A stretch of DNA of 64,000 bases. It comes from Hetaerina americana. Lineage: Eukaryota; Arthropoda; Insecta; Odonata; Calopterygidae. Location of the stretch: contig JAKTNV010000174.1 of NCBI GenBank assembly GCA_022747635.1, positions 463,058 to 527,057 of the forward strand. Direction: 5' to 3'. Position 1 is the stretch's first letter; each line of letters opens with the position of its first letter. A program made the translations under genes and the position numbers. Under the pieces are notes generated by a model that saw only the letters and a program-made list of their open reading frames with translations, was not told the DNA's origin and did not search any database. This document shows positions 1 to 10,784 of this stretch, piece by piece.

Positions 1-227
1 CGGCGACCAGGGCTTTTATACCCAATTTAGGAGTCAGGGAAAGAATACTTTTGAAACATTGTCTTTGGTCACGTGGGACATTCGGAGGAGCCAGGGAAGG
101 AGTACCATGTTGAATACTTGCGACAATAGATATAAATTTTTGCAAAGTTACCATCTAGAATTTCGTTCAAATATAATAAGCTCTGTTGTTTAAAATATTA
201 ATTTTTCTTATTTACGCCATACATGGA
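1..227. other. unassigned AT-rich DNA
   Basis: No coding sequence, repeat or RNA gene that I can recognise. It lies directly left of a duplicated segment that begins near 228. Confidence 0.5.
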
Positions 228-1180
228 AAGAATGGACTGGTGAGATCTTTTATGAAACATATACCTTTTAAATTCTGGAAAACACCTAATTACATTCACG
301 ACAAGATTACCAGCTGCTGAGATAGTTATCTTTTAATTTGCTCTGATGATAAACTCTGCTTGAATTGACTGGAGTATCCATCTAAGCGTAGAAAATATAT
401 ATGTTAATGCTACTTTTTGAAGTAATTATGGTCTATGTTTTGGATTGAATTGAACAGGAATCAAGTGCCAACCTACAGCTGTAAACAGTGTCAATATAAA
501 TTGAAAATAATATTTAATAATGTATTCCATGATCAACCAATACATTGAGACCAAATTATTCAAAGTGGATTTTTAAAATACAATTTATTGAATGATTCAA
601 TATTGAAAAATTAAACATAAAATAAACTGTATTTAATACTCGCTTGCTAGATGATAGGGCTTCTTAAGTTATTTTCACAGCCATTTTGCAATTACCCAAT
701 TGGGTGCCACAAATCCCATATTATGAAGCACTCCTTTTTAATTACAGTGTTTGTAAAATGCATTCATTTCTTCATCTTCATTATATTTGATTGGCATCTA
801 TAGGCTTAGAAATGCCATTTATTTTAGAATATATGTATGAAATATATAAGTCAATTGTTTTAAATGCACGCGATTTCAAAGCCATTTAATAATGATTGAT
901 TCCATGCAGGTTCATTGAGTTTAATTTATTTATTTTTATAGGCTTTATTTTAAAAAAAAATTCAGAATCAATCAAAACAGATTTCGATGAAATATTGGAA
1001 CAGTTTAAGATGATGAGAAGTCTCCTTGAATTATATAGTTTGTGTTCAAAAATTACAAAATATCAAACCAATTTAATGGCAGACTCATTTAAAAAGTTAT
1101 TAATTCATTTATGCATTCATTGTCATTTAATTTTGGACAATTTATCAACCCAAATTAACATAAACATATTAAATATTAAT
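228..1180 (+). repeat. old dispersed duplication, copy 1
   Basis: This segment runs collinear with 8560-9530 in the same orientation, with many substitutions and small indels. Shared stretches include 'ggaaagaatgga', 'aacacctaattacat', 'ctctgcttgaattgact' and 'atgagaagtctccttgaa'. A 112-codon open frame at 896-1234 falls inside it, but the partner copy has no matching frame, so I do not treat it as a gene. No terminal repeats or tail are visible. It may be an old unclassified transposon or a segmental duplication. Confidence 0.6.
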
Positions 1181-1189
1181 CTTCATTAC

Positions 1190-1428
1190 CTCAGAATAAA
1201 GCATCCAGAAACGGACATTTTCCTAGATTTATGAAGAAGGTTTGATTGCCCAATTGCTTGATGCGTGAGTGTTTTGGTGTCCGATGGATTCCCAGCAACA
1301 TCACTAGTCAACACTTCCAAGATTTCCTTTGACTGCTTCTCATCCTGTTTATTTAGAGATTGATGAAACTGCTGGAATTCTTCAATGCTTTCGGGCATTA
1401 ATTGATCATTACTCAATTGAACTAATAA
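1190..1428 (-). CDS. candidate internal exon, unknown protein
   Basis: On the minus strand a pyrimidine-containing acceptor ('tttccacag') ends at 1429 and a good donor (GAG|GTAATG) follows 1190. They enclose 239 nt that is open in one frame: 79 codons plus 2 nt. The peptide is hydrophilic and rich in Q, E, S and K, for example SIEEFQQFHQSL followed by EKQSKEILEVLTSDV, which looks more like coding sequence than chance AT-rich frame. I do not recognise the family, and no neighbouring exon was found in the window. It could be a real exon of a host gene with long introns, an exon of a decayed gene, or chance. The call rests on two splice-site matches and amino acid composition only. Confidence 0.35.
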
Positions 1429-1599
1429 CTGTGGAAATTAAGTTATATGTTGACCACTTTACAGATTCTTTTGTTTAAAAAAAATCAAGTTTTATAGATT
1501 GGTAGTGTATAAATACTAATGAAATAAGTATGTTGTTTTCCATTGATAATTCTTCATAAAACTATGAGCAAACCAGTTCAAGAATGATATTTGTCGAAG

Positions 1600-3085
1600 A
1601 GGTAGAACATTCTCACTCCATTCTCTTCAAATGTTATGCCACAGCATAGATATGTGCTCGTCAAACACCATCTGCATTTTGCAGACAATGGTACCTTTAT
1701 GAGGGATAGACATCCTTGTGTCAAGCTGAATGAAATTAGCTCTCTGCTTGAATTTCTCAACAGAAAGTTCTCAAGTTTCTTGACACCTGAGAGGAAGATT
1801 TCTATTGTCAAAAATGTTATTCTGTACAAGGATGAGCTCTCACTGATGCAGTATGTTTCCTTGAAAGGAGCCAGATTTGGGGTAGAAACGTTTAGATTTG
1901 CTAAGCCTAAGTCTGGATATATATGGTCATTTATTTTTATTTCTACAGGAAAAAGGTGGGTCATGATAGTCCAGGGGGGAAGAGCATTGGACTATTGACC
2001 AGGGGGTCCTGAGTTCAAACCCCAGGCAAGGCACTCAGGGCACCTGATGCTCCACTCAAGCTATGTGATTTTTCCTGGTACCAATCTTCCTGGTAAACTT
2101 GATCTGCCACAGTGAAAGTAACTGGCTCCCCTTAATACCCTGATGTGTGAATTTCACAGACTGTATAGAGCTAAGTACTGGGTGAACTCTACCTTCACCC
2201 ATAAAGCGACCTTCCAGCATTGATTACTGTGTTTATGGTATACAGGAAATGGTCAGTATTGAACGTGGAATATACCAATCTTCCTAATACATCCTTAGAT
2301 TGTGCTAGCAGTAATGAAACCTCTGCTAGGTCAAAGAACATTGCCTGACTGCAGACAACTATTACACCTCCTCAGAGCTGGCTGATTTATTGGTTTCGAA
2401 AGGAACCGATAGACATGGGACATTGAGAATTAGAAGGAAGGAAGTACTAGATGACGTATAGACTGACGAAGTTTAAAAAGGAGGAATTGACTGCCCTCCA
2501 GCAAGGCAAAGTGATTGCTATGAATTGGGAAGATAAGATGGGCGTTAAGTCTCGGTACCCTTTACAGTACATAATACGGAATTTGTGGAATATAAATGAA
2601 AAGGATATGGTGCTATAAAAGCCAAAAGTTGCTGTTGTGTACAATAGTACAATAGGTGGAGTAGAAAGGGAAGATCAGCACCTGACAAATTTCCCCATTA
2701 TGTAAAAAGGGGAGCAATAATTATTTTAAACATTTTTCACTTGTTGGACCAGGGCACATGGAATGGATTTCTGTTGCAGAGAAAAGGTGGTGGACCAAAG
2801 GGTAAGTTCAGAATTTAGAATCAAACTAGTGGAAGATGTAACTGAGGGGTACATTGCATATGATATAACATGTGAGGGTGGAAGGCCTTCAGTAGAACCA
2901 AATCCTTGAACCTCTATGTAAGTTACAATTTCCCAGGTATATTCCACCTACAGAGAAGAAGGAAAAGCTTTGTAGGATGTATGCAGTTTGTTGTGCCAAA
3001 AGGGATGGAACAAGCAAAAAGATTGGAAAAGAAGCGAGGTGCCATTTCCAAGCATGTCACAGCCGCTAAGAACAGACATGTGATT
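1600..3085 (+). pseudogene. piggyBac-like transposase pseudogene (interrupted)
   Basis: Decayed piggyBac (PGBD-type) transposase. The first block (1600-1952) reads MPQHRYVLVKHHLHFAD ... GARFGVETF ... KSGYIWSF, the usual N-terminal to middle region. The normal ISIDES segment carrying the first catalytic Asp reads ISIVKN, so that Asp is lost. After a SINE insertion (1953-2240) homology resumes: TADNYYTSSELADLL (second Asp region) at about 2345, then YNSTIGGVEREDQ, where the usual GGVD is GGVE, at about 2645. A C-terminal Cys-rich tail in shifting frames (PGYIPP, then CCAKRDGTSK) runs to about 3080. Several stops and frameshifts are present, so it cannot make a working transposase. The N-terminus before about 1600 is missing, and no terminal inverted repeats or TTAA pair were located. 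Confidence 0.85.
1953..2240 (+). mobile_element. tRNA-derived SINE inserted in piggyBac
   Basis: The 288-bp insertion interrupts the piggyBac frame and is flanked by a perfect 9-bp direct repeat, TACAGGAAA, at 1944-1952 and 2241-2249. Its head carries an RNA polymerase III type promoter: an A-box-like 'atagtccaggggg' and a B-box 'gagttcaaacccc', spaced as in a tRNA, followed by an acceptor-like 'aggca'. The remaining 200 bp is an unrelated body. There is no long A tail. The call as a SINE rests on the B box and the target duplication; which tRNA it came from is not clear. Confidence 0.75.
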
Positions 3086-3649
3086 TTATGAACAGGAGGA
3101 GATTTTCGTGTGTTTTAAAAATATGGTTAAAAGAATTCGTAAATCATGCCTTAAGTTTCCACGTCATATCATTTTAATCGCCATGTTCTTTCGTCATCCT
3201 GTTTTTCAACAGGAATTAATAATTCTAAATCCTCGATGACTTCATTTGCGTGTGAGAGATTCTGAGCAACTTTCTTTTGCCGCTGTGTTTGTAATTAAAA
3301 ATTCGAAAATTATGAAGAAATGTTGCTGTTTCTCTCGCTTTTAATACACAAAACATTCTATATAAAATAAATTTAATTAGAATGAGCCAATTGCGACATG
3401 CCATACATCTTCAATCGTTTTCTCTCTGAATATGTTGATTATGCTGATTAAATCGTAAACAAATTCTTTCACTTTTTCCACGTTTTTCCATTGGTAGTTG
3501 TTGATGCGAAAGAAGAATGGGGGTCCTGCTACCGACCAACCAATCGATGCTTATGGACTGTGCCGTTAGGTGCTTGTTATACCAATATCCAGCTATGCTG
3601 ATCAATGGTTGTAGGATATAAGTGGTTTATGGGCGAAGTTAAGCTAGTG
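3086..3649. other. unassigned DNA
   Basis: No convincing coding sequence. The right part may include the 3' untranslated region of the minus-strand Jockey LINE that follows. A 64-codon minus frame at 3411-3605 shows no recognisable motif. Confidence 0.4.
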
Positions 3650-3691
3650 AGTATATTTTATTGCAGTTTGTGACAGTATTATATTTGGAGA

Positions 3692-5047
3692 TTATGACTG
3701 CCCATTTATGCTTGCTTTAGCACAATTGTATCTGATATGGGGATTATCAGGGTAATCCCATAAAGGTTCTAATAATGGGTTACCAGTATTTCCTATTTCT
3801 TGTTGAAATGAAGTGGCTAGGTCGCTTAGATATGTTGGAAGGTCTGGTATTTTTAGATCCGTGTGAATATCTGAGTTTCTTACAAACCAGGCGTCGTTGG
3901 CAAGGTTTCGTAGAGTATTATTTTGGAAGCGTGTCATTTTCTTCAATTTGGTTGCGGCTATTGAACCCCATGCTGGGTAGCCTTCAGATAGGTGGTATCA
4001 GAGATTTAAATAACAGTACCTTGGTGAGAAGACGGAGGGGACTGGTGCGTTTTATGAGGAGATAGGATAAGAAAGCGGCTGAATTGGCCTTGTTGAGGGC
4101 ATATTGAGTGTGTGCTTGCCAAGTGAGTTTACTGTCCATTTGTATACCAAGAAATTTAGCCGATGATGCCTGGGGGATTATTTCCCTGCCATAGTGGATA
4201 GGAGTGATGTGAGGATTCTTCCATTTTCTGGCGTAGTTTACGTTTACGCATTTTGTGGTGTTAATGGTTAGTTTCAAATCGGTCATCCACTCTGCTATGC
4301 TCTTAAGGCGTTCTTGGACATTTGTTGCGGCATGATTTGGGTCAAAGGAAGTTGACGCTCTAGCTGAGTCATCCGCATGGAGGTAGCTTTAGGGTCGGAG
4401 GGGAGGTTGTTATTGTAGAGGTTGAATAGGACGAGTGACAAAATTGATCCTTGAGGAAAGCCTGCGGATATGGACCGGGTAGTTGATTTGGCATTGTTAA
4501 GGTCTAAAAAGAATGTGCGGTTTGAAAGAGAGGAGGGGATGGTCTTATTTAGGTATACTGATATGTCGGTTTTAAGCAGTTTATGTATTAAACCAGTTCG
4601 CCAGAACTTGTCAAAAGCTCTTTGGAGATCATAGAAGACTACTTGGGTGTGCTTGTGGATGTTGAAGCCGAAAGTGATCTGTTGAACCAATCTTGTTATT
4701 TGCTGAGTCGTGGAATGGCGACGGCGGAAGCCAGTTTGCTCAGGTCTGATCAAGTCTAGGGCCGAGATTTCTTCTTGTAGCCTGTTTAAGATGCATTTTT
4801 CTAGAAGTTTGCCCATGCAGGGGAGCAGGCCACTTGGTCTATAGTTCAGGATATAAGAAGGATTTTTATCGGGTTTTGGAAGGAGTATTATCTTAGCTGT
4901 TTTCATTGCCTTTGGGAAGTACGATTGGGAAAGACAGGCGTTGAGGATAGAGAGTAGGTGTTTGATAAAAGATTTAGGAAGGTTTTTCAGGTGAAGGTAG
5001 GAGATTTGATCGGGTCCTGGTGATGACTTGGTTTTGGAGTGGGACAT
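3692..5047 (-). pseudogene. Jockey reverse transcriptase remnant
   Basis: The RT boxes are visible in order: SSPGPDQISYLHLKNLP, then LNYRPSGLLPCMGKLLEK, EQTGFRRRHSTTQQ, VVFYDLQRAFDKFW (first catalytic Asp kept), and AGFPQGSILS. The frame breaks just before the catalytic box, which reads HADD in another frame (Tyr to His). Thumb sequence continues as SAKFLGIQMDSKLTW, and the C-terminus as RFQNNTLRNLANDAWFV. There are at least two frameshifts. Known role of the family: target-primed reverse transcription of its own RNA. This copy cannot do it. Confidence 0.85.
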
Positions 5048-6106
5048 AATGGAGTAAAGTTCTTGAGGAGTAATTTACAGGAATATTTGGAATGGGCAAA
5101 GTGACAGGCCATAGACACTGATTAATGCTTCTGAATCCAACAAGGATGTATTATTGTTTTTAAAAATGCATTCGAAGGAGTCGGCAGAGGTATTTGCTTT
5201 GTTGCTGTCATCGTATAGTGCTCTCCCATTATGTGGTATTGGCGGGCTGGGTACCTTTTTCCTTCACAGACAGCGGGCTAGGGTCCATACCGAATTATCC
5301 CTATGTTGGAGTGAACTTATTTTCTCATGCCAAGCTTTTCCAAATATTTTCTAGTTTTGGATGTTACCAGGTTTCAAAGTGCACAGAACCGGATTTTATC
5401 TTGGCGGAGATGAGTGAGTTGCCAGAGGGCTCTGGCCTTGTTTCTAAGGGAAATTAGGAGCAATATGTCCGGAGGTAGTGTGGCACTAGCGATGGAGGCC
5501 GGAGAAGGAGGGTAGCAAGAGCGAAGAATGATTTTGGTTAAGGTGCTTGTAAAATCTTGAGCCGCTTTCTCTATGCTGCCTGGAGTGCTAGCAGGACATG
5601 GGACAAGGTTAATGGCCAAGCAGTTTTCTTTAAATATTATCCATTTAACTCTTCTAGTTGGTTCTGGTTGTATGAAGGAGGGTAGGAACGCAGTAAAATA
5701 TGGGGCAGTGGTCAGAGGCTGATTTATCTAGGTTAAGGATTTGGAATGCGATATCTGCGGATAATGGAACTACATCCAGGATATTGGAGGAGTGGGGATG
5801 ATGATGGAAGAGGGTAGGGAAAGGCGGTGAGTGAATTGAAAGTGAAATATTTTTGGTAAATAGGAGCTTATGAAGGGCTCGCCGTCGTGTGATAGTGGTT
5901 TTTCAACCCCAGGCAGAATGTTTGGCGTTTAAGTCACCACCTTTTATGAGCTTTGGGTGCAGTAGGGATGAGAGCGCTGATAAGCCAGGGGCGTCTGACT
6001 TTGAGGATGAAGGTGGAAAGTAGGCTGACCAAATGTTAAGGGTCCCAGTAACTCCTTTTATTGCTATTCCAGCGAGTTCCAGTTTTTGGGTGGGTGGGGG
6101 TTGAAG

Positions 6107-6364
6107 TTATGTGAAGTTTAGGTTAGTTTTGGATAGGATCATGACCCCGCAACCAGGATCATTGGCTCTATCTCTTCTGATTTTAGAGTAATTTGGACAA
6201 TTAAATGTTTGGCTATTATTATTTTTGGTTTCTTGAAGAAGGATGATGTCTGGATAATGATTGGTTATTAGGAGGTTTAGCTTTTTTTTTTTGTTTTTTA
6301 TGCCATCCATGTTCCATTGTAAAACTTTAAAGAAGTGGTTGTTTATTTGTGAATTAGGCACCAT
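6107..6364 (-). pseudogene. Jockey AP-endonuclease N-terminal part
   Basis: The 85-codon fragment holds the first boxes of an APE-type LINE endonuclease: VLQWNMDGIKNK (Asn box), then PDIILLQET (catalytic Glu box), ending near GCGVMIL. The rest of the domain is scrambled toward 5620. It is the 5' part of the Jockey element described here. Confidence 0.8.
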
Positions 6365-6574
6365 TTACAAGTTGAAGAAGGGCTGGTATAAGGTCATTGG
6401 TGATGATGCTAATAAGGGTTTTACTGTCAGTAGGAGAGTGAAGTTTCGTAATTATGCTCAATAGAGCAGTTCTTATATTTGCAGTTGATGATTCTTCATT
6501 GATTGAGGGAGAGTGTTGTCTAGAGGGTGGCGAAGGGTGTTGATCGGAGGTTGGGGGAGAGTTAAGAGATGATT

Positions 6575-7290
6575 GAGGGGTTCACAGCCAAACTGTCAGC
6601 TATCAAGAGGGCCCTAAAAGACATAAGAGATAGTAATGGCTCTTCTCTCATCTGTTCGCACCCAATGATTTCTATATAATCCATATCAGTCTTGTCATCA
6701 ATGCACCTGATGGTTCAGGAGATCTACTATACCCTGTGGTCCCTTCAGATAAAGGGAAGTAGGTATCCTCTATATGGACTTCTGGTCATGTGGGAATACC
6801 AGGCATTGAAAAAGCTGGCAAAGCAGCAAAGGAAGCCCTGATCAATCTCAAAACAGACTCAGCATTGCTTCCTGTGCTGGATGTCGGGGCTGCCTTGCGG
6901 ACTTTGGTTCTGAACCAGTGGAAGGAAGCTTGGTGATTCTTGCAAAACAAGGAACTTAAGGCCATAAATTTGGTTGTTTTGACAGCGCCCTCTTCCATCT
7001 GGAACATTCAGAGGGATGAGGTCAGGATCACGTGCCTGAGAATAGGGCACTTAGCCCTCACGCACTCTTCATGGAGACAAAAGTGCAACCTTGCTGCAAT
7101 GGTTGTAACAAGCGCCTGATTGTGACTCAGAAATAAATTATAAAAAGCTAGATACCTTTTTTAAAATATGAGATAATTTAAGCAATAGTTTAGGGGAGGA
7201 CCCCAACTTTTTAGGTAAGGTTTCCGAGTTTTTGAAGGAAACTGACCTGAAAGGACAACTTGAGTTTCCGTTCCTTTTTTTTAAATAATT
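6575..7290 (+). pseudogene. I-group LINE 3' fragment with RNase H
   Basis: A plus-strand remnant of a second LINE, lying tail-outward beside the Jockey copy. RNase H sequence is readable as FTAKLSAIKRALKDI, then WTSGHVGIPGIEKAGKAAKEAL. The typical C-terminal tail follows: ITCLRIGHLALTHS, a Cys-containing knuckle region, then GEDPNFLGKVSEFLKET. The frame shifts repeatedly. An RNase H domain in this position is known from the I group of LINEs. The RT part is missing, so it is 5' truncated. Confidence 0.75.
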
Positions 7291-7424
7291 TTGTTTTTAA
7301 CTATTTATGTGTTTTTTTATATATTGATGTATTTATCAAAATTGGATTGAGGTTTTAATTGTTTTAAAAAGTGGTGCAAAAAGAACAACTATTGCTACGG
7401 GTTGGTTTCTTGGGGTAAGATCAT

Positions 7425-7845
7425 TGCCTACAGCTGCGAGATCTCAATGAAAATGTTGGTTAGTACAGAAGAGAGGGGTGATCCCATGGATGCACTTTCA
7501 TGATGTTCAATGTGCTTATCATTTTAAAGGAAGTATGAGTTCCTGAGGCAGAATTTGCGAGGTCCAGGTTAATCCTTAGCTAATCCCTGTGAGGTGAGGT
7601 TCTTGATGAGTAGCATGGAGTCATCAATGGGCGTATTTGCGAACAAGGAGATGACATCAAAGTTCACCAGCATGTTGACTTCTTGGACTTCAGCATTCCG
7701 AATAATGTGAATGAAATCCATTGAAGTTTTAGCAAAAAAGTCAGTTTTTCTGGCTAAGTGTTGAAGAGCATGTGCAACATATTGTGCTAGCTTGTGGGTT
7801 GGTGCATCGATGTTGCTGACGATGGGTCGTCAGCAACATCGATGC
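7425..7845 (-). pseudogene. Penelope-like RT fragment, 5' truncated
   Basis: Minus-strand reading gives RPIVSNIDAPTHKLAQY, then NMLVNFDVISLFANTPIDDS (first catalytic Asp region), and in a shifted frame ASMGSPLSSVLTNIFIE. These are consecutive Penelope-like reverse transcriptase boxes. The part before RPIVS is missing, and the break coincides with the 19-bp snap-back hairpin at 7804-7845. It is a different, older family than the element at 15662-19250. Confidence 0.75.
7804..7845. repeat. perfect 19-bp inverted repeat, 4-nt loop
   Basis: GCATCGATGTTGCTGACGA (7804-7822) and its exact reverse complement (7827-7845) are separated by TGGG. One arm is the Penelope RT coding sequence (SNID region), and the other sits exactly at the point where the RT fragment stops. 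This fits a template fold-back during reverse transcription. Confidence 0.9.
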
Positions 7846-8559
7846 GTCATCACCTTAAGTACCATTAAAGCACGCCGAAATTTAAAAACTAAGAAGAAAA
7901 AGAACCATAATAAAACTACAAAATTAATAAAACATAATAAAACTTGCATTCCTGGAAAGATAGCCTAGGCGTGTACACTAATAGGCAATGGTTCGCATTC
8001 TTATATATAATTACATATTTTATGTATTTTAAACACTCCATCCCCTGTATGGTAAATTTATTCATTCATTTATTTATTATATTACCAACACGAAGCCCGG
8101 ATACATCATGAAATGACTTCCTTGCTTGCAAGAAAGAAAAACATCTTCAATTGCCATTATATATTTGTGGAGAAAGGAAAGTCAAACTTTGTATGTCTCC
8201 GCACTTGTGCAATAATTTGATTTTCCTTTTCAGTATTTGATCTTTATACCTAATAAACGAAAATATAGTATCCATAGAGCATACTTTATTTCTTTTTTAA
8301 ATTAGATCTTATTCTTAATCTAATTCGAAACCTTTCATTCTTCACTTGTTTGTTACTGTTGACACGGCAACAGCGTCACCAAATGAGCAAATCAAAACAA
8401 ACATTATTGCGTACTTCAGAAACAATATTCTTTACACACTCACAGACCATAGGCTTTCCTTTCTAACTGAATGACATGGAGCAAATTCTTAACGGTATGG
8501 CTTCTCATTTGCGTAAACAAGGATATGCTGTTTCAGGTTGCTAATCTTAGTGAATGTAT
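7846..8559. other. unassigned AT-rich DNA
   Basis: No coding sequence recognised. It holds A-rich and TTTA-rich stretches (for example about 7880-7950 and 8055-8085) that could be old retroposon tails. Confidence 0.4.
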
Positions 8560-9530
8560 TTTGGAAAGAATGGACGGGTGAGATCATTTGTGAGATATAT
8601 GCCTTTTAAATTTGGAGAACACCTAATTACATACACAACAATAATACTTGCTGCTGAGATAGCCATGTTTTAATTGCTTTGGGCTCTGCTTGAATTGACT
8701 GCAGTATCAATCTCTGTAGAAAATATATTTGTAAATGTTCCTTTTTGAAGTAGTTAAGATTGTATGTTTTTGTTAGAATTGAACGGGAGTCAAGTGTCAA
8801 ACGACAGCTATAAACATCGTCAATAATGTTTAGAAATTAGTATTATTTCAAATGCGCAATGATCAAACGATACATTGAGTCAAAATCATTCAAAATGGAT
8901 TGTTAAAATACAATTGTTATAAATAGGGAGATTCGATATTTAAGTAGTTAACTTAAAATTAGATTTTTTTGTGTTCTGTAGTGAGGTACCATTTTATTTA
9001 ATATGCTGAATCAATTCGCAAATACACCTATTAACGCTACAAATCCCTTGCTGTTGTGAAATACTCCTTTTTAATTATGGTGATTGTGACCTGAATTCAT
9101 ATCTTCTTCTACATTCTGTTCGATTGGCATTGCTTTTATTCTTGAAAATGCCATTATTTAAGGATACAAGTGTGACCTTTATATTTCAAATGCAATTAAT
9201 GTACTCACTTTCTCAGCAAACCGATAATAGTTGATTATATGCAGTTTAATTGAGTACACTTTGCATTTAAACAGGCTTTATTTTTATGCAAATTCAGAAT
9301 CAATGGAAACAAAATTTAATTAAATATTGGAGCAATGTAAGACAATGAGAAGTCTCCTTGAATTTGAGTGTTTGTGTGCAATAATATAAAAATGTTTAAC
9401 ATCACCAATATAATGGCACGCTCATTTAAACTGTTAAATTCTCATTAAGTATGATGAACGATCATACATCAATTTTCCTTTGATAATGGAGAATTTAGTA
9501 GACCAAAATGTGCAAACATAATAAAATGGC
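8560..9530 (+). repeat. old dispersed duplication, copy 2
   Basis: Collinear partner of 228-1180 in direct orientation. The clearest matches are 8560-8780 against 228-460 and 9240-9440 against 905-1100. Indels of tens of bases separate the two copies, which suggests considerable age. Confidence 0.6.
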
Positions 9531-9779
9531 AGCCATCATAATTTCTGTCAAATTTCCTTGAAGAATTAGCAGTTTTAATGCGGCGTTCTTGGATTTATTT
9601 TGATGAATGCACCAAACTCAAAGGATTTCATTTCCACCTTACTCATCTCTCAATAAACAATCAGTGTTACAAAAACAGTGTAAAAAAACATACAGTTTTA
9701 CATTTGAATGTCCACTATATGAAATGCGCTGTAAGTTGATCAAATTCCACAATAAATAGTATTATTTAGATTTGCTCTA

Positions 9780-10440
9780 CCCCTCATGGTGTACAATCAT
9801 GACTCCACAGCTAATTAACAATGGTCTGCAGAAATCACGTTGTGGTGTATTAGCAAGGGAGGAAAAATCTCTCTTGGGTAGTAGCAAGATTTGAATGATA
9901 TGTTTAGGGAAATGACCCCATAATTCATCACTGTAATTCAAATGACATGGAAAGAAGACGTGGTGAAGTGTTAAATGATACTCATTTGAAATGAGAAAGT
10001 TGAGCTTTAATCAGTTCATTACAGATCTGACTGATGTGAGTCTCCCTGTTAAGTTTCCTATCTATATTAATTCCTAGTATTTTAGAATTTTCAACATCAG
10101 TACATTTTTATATACTATAACTGCATACAATATGCTGAGTTTTGTTAGAATTTAAACGTAAATTATTAATATGAAACCTGACTTTTAGCCTGTCTTTTAG
10201 TGGCTCTGAATCGTACCTTATTTCTAATATATGTTTTTAAGATTTTTCTTAGCCTTTTAACTATGTAAAAATCCCACGGGGATATTCCTTAACAAAGGTG
10301 TCCGATGCTATTTGCTTAAGGATGGCATTTGGCACGTGAAATTGTATCACAAACTTTTTCATAAAAATTCACGATAGCCATTTCTAGGTTCTTTTGAGTG
10401 TCAGACTGCTGAGCCAGGGACATAATGGCCTCAACAAATG
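9780..10440 (-). pseudogene. LINE remnant (EN-RT linker plus RT thumb)
   Basis: Minus-strand reading across frames gives a linker region (NFYEKVCDTI, then PWDFYIVKRLRK) near 10400-10250. It is followed by LRLNSNKTQHIVCS and SKILGINIDRKLNRETHIS near 10160-10030, and by a C-terminal 'RPLLISCGVMIV' near 9820. The RT palm between linker and thumb is gone, so the copy is internally deleted. It resembles Jockey/CR1-type LINEs but is too decayed for a firm clade. Confidence 0.55.
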
Positions 10441-10784
10441 CGTTGCTTTGTGATTGTCATTTGTCGAAATTGCCATTCAAATCAAACAATGCAAACAAGA
10501 AATTTGCCACTTATTTCCTTCACAAACCCACCACAAACTCGAGTCCTCATGCTGACGGCATTAACTTCATTCTTCCCTGATTCTATCAAAGCATCAGAAT
10601 GGCATCGGTCGTATCTAGGGTGAACCAAACCATTGAAGCTGATGAGACGTTTGACAAAAAACATAAGGTGCGCATTATTTATGTTCACTGAATAGCTAGT
10701 TTAATGTACATTAATGAGGTAACTACCATGCAAATGGGAAACAGAAGGAAAATAGAAACCTGATTTAACAAAGTTCAAGGATGC
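10441..10784. other. unassigned DNA
   Basis: Short overlapping open frames exist on both strands (about 60 codons each) without recognisable motifs. I see nothing functional here. Confidence 0.4.

Larger units (their letters stand above)
3650..6450 (-). mobile_element. Jockey-clade LINE, decayed
   Basis: A minus-strand non-LTR retrotransposon in the expected order: AP endonuclease at 6364-6107, endonuclease-RT linker at about 5619-5374, reverse transcriptase at 5047-4295, and RT thumb plus C-terminal region at 4286-3692. The pieces lie in different frames with many stops, so it is inactive. No ORF1 (gag-like) was recognised beyond 6450, so the element may be 5' truncated. Jockey affiliation comes from the wording of the RT and the C-terminal 'WFVRNSDIHTDLKIP' region. 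The 3' end could not be placed exactly. Confidence 0.85.

Noticed and set aside
896..1234. 112-codon plus-strand open frame
   Set aside because: It lies in the duplicated segment and the partner copy (9240-9530) does not keep the frame. The composition is AT-driven.
1975..2035. A genuine tRNA gene
   Set aside because: Only the promoter-like boxes are tRNA-like. The cloverleaf is incomplete and the unit continues as a SINE body bounded by a target duplication.
10438..10688. Overlapping short frames on both strands
   Set aside because: No motif, no homologous copy in the window, and about 60-70 codons is expected by chance.
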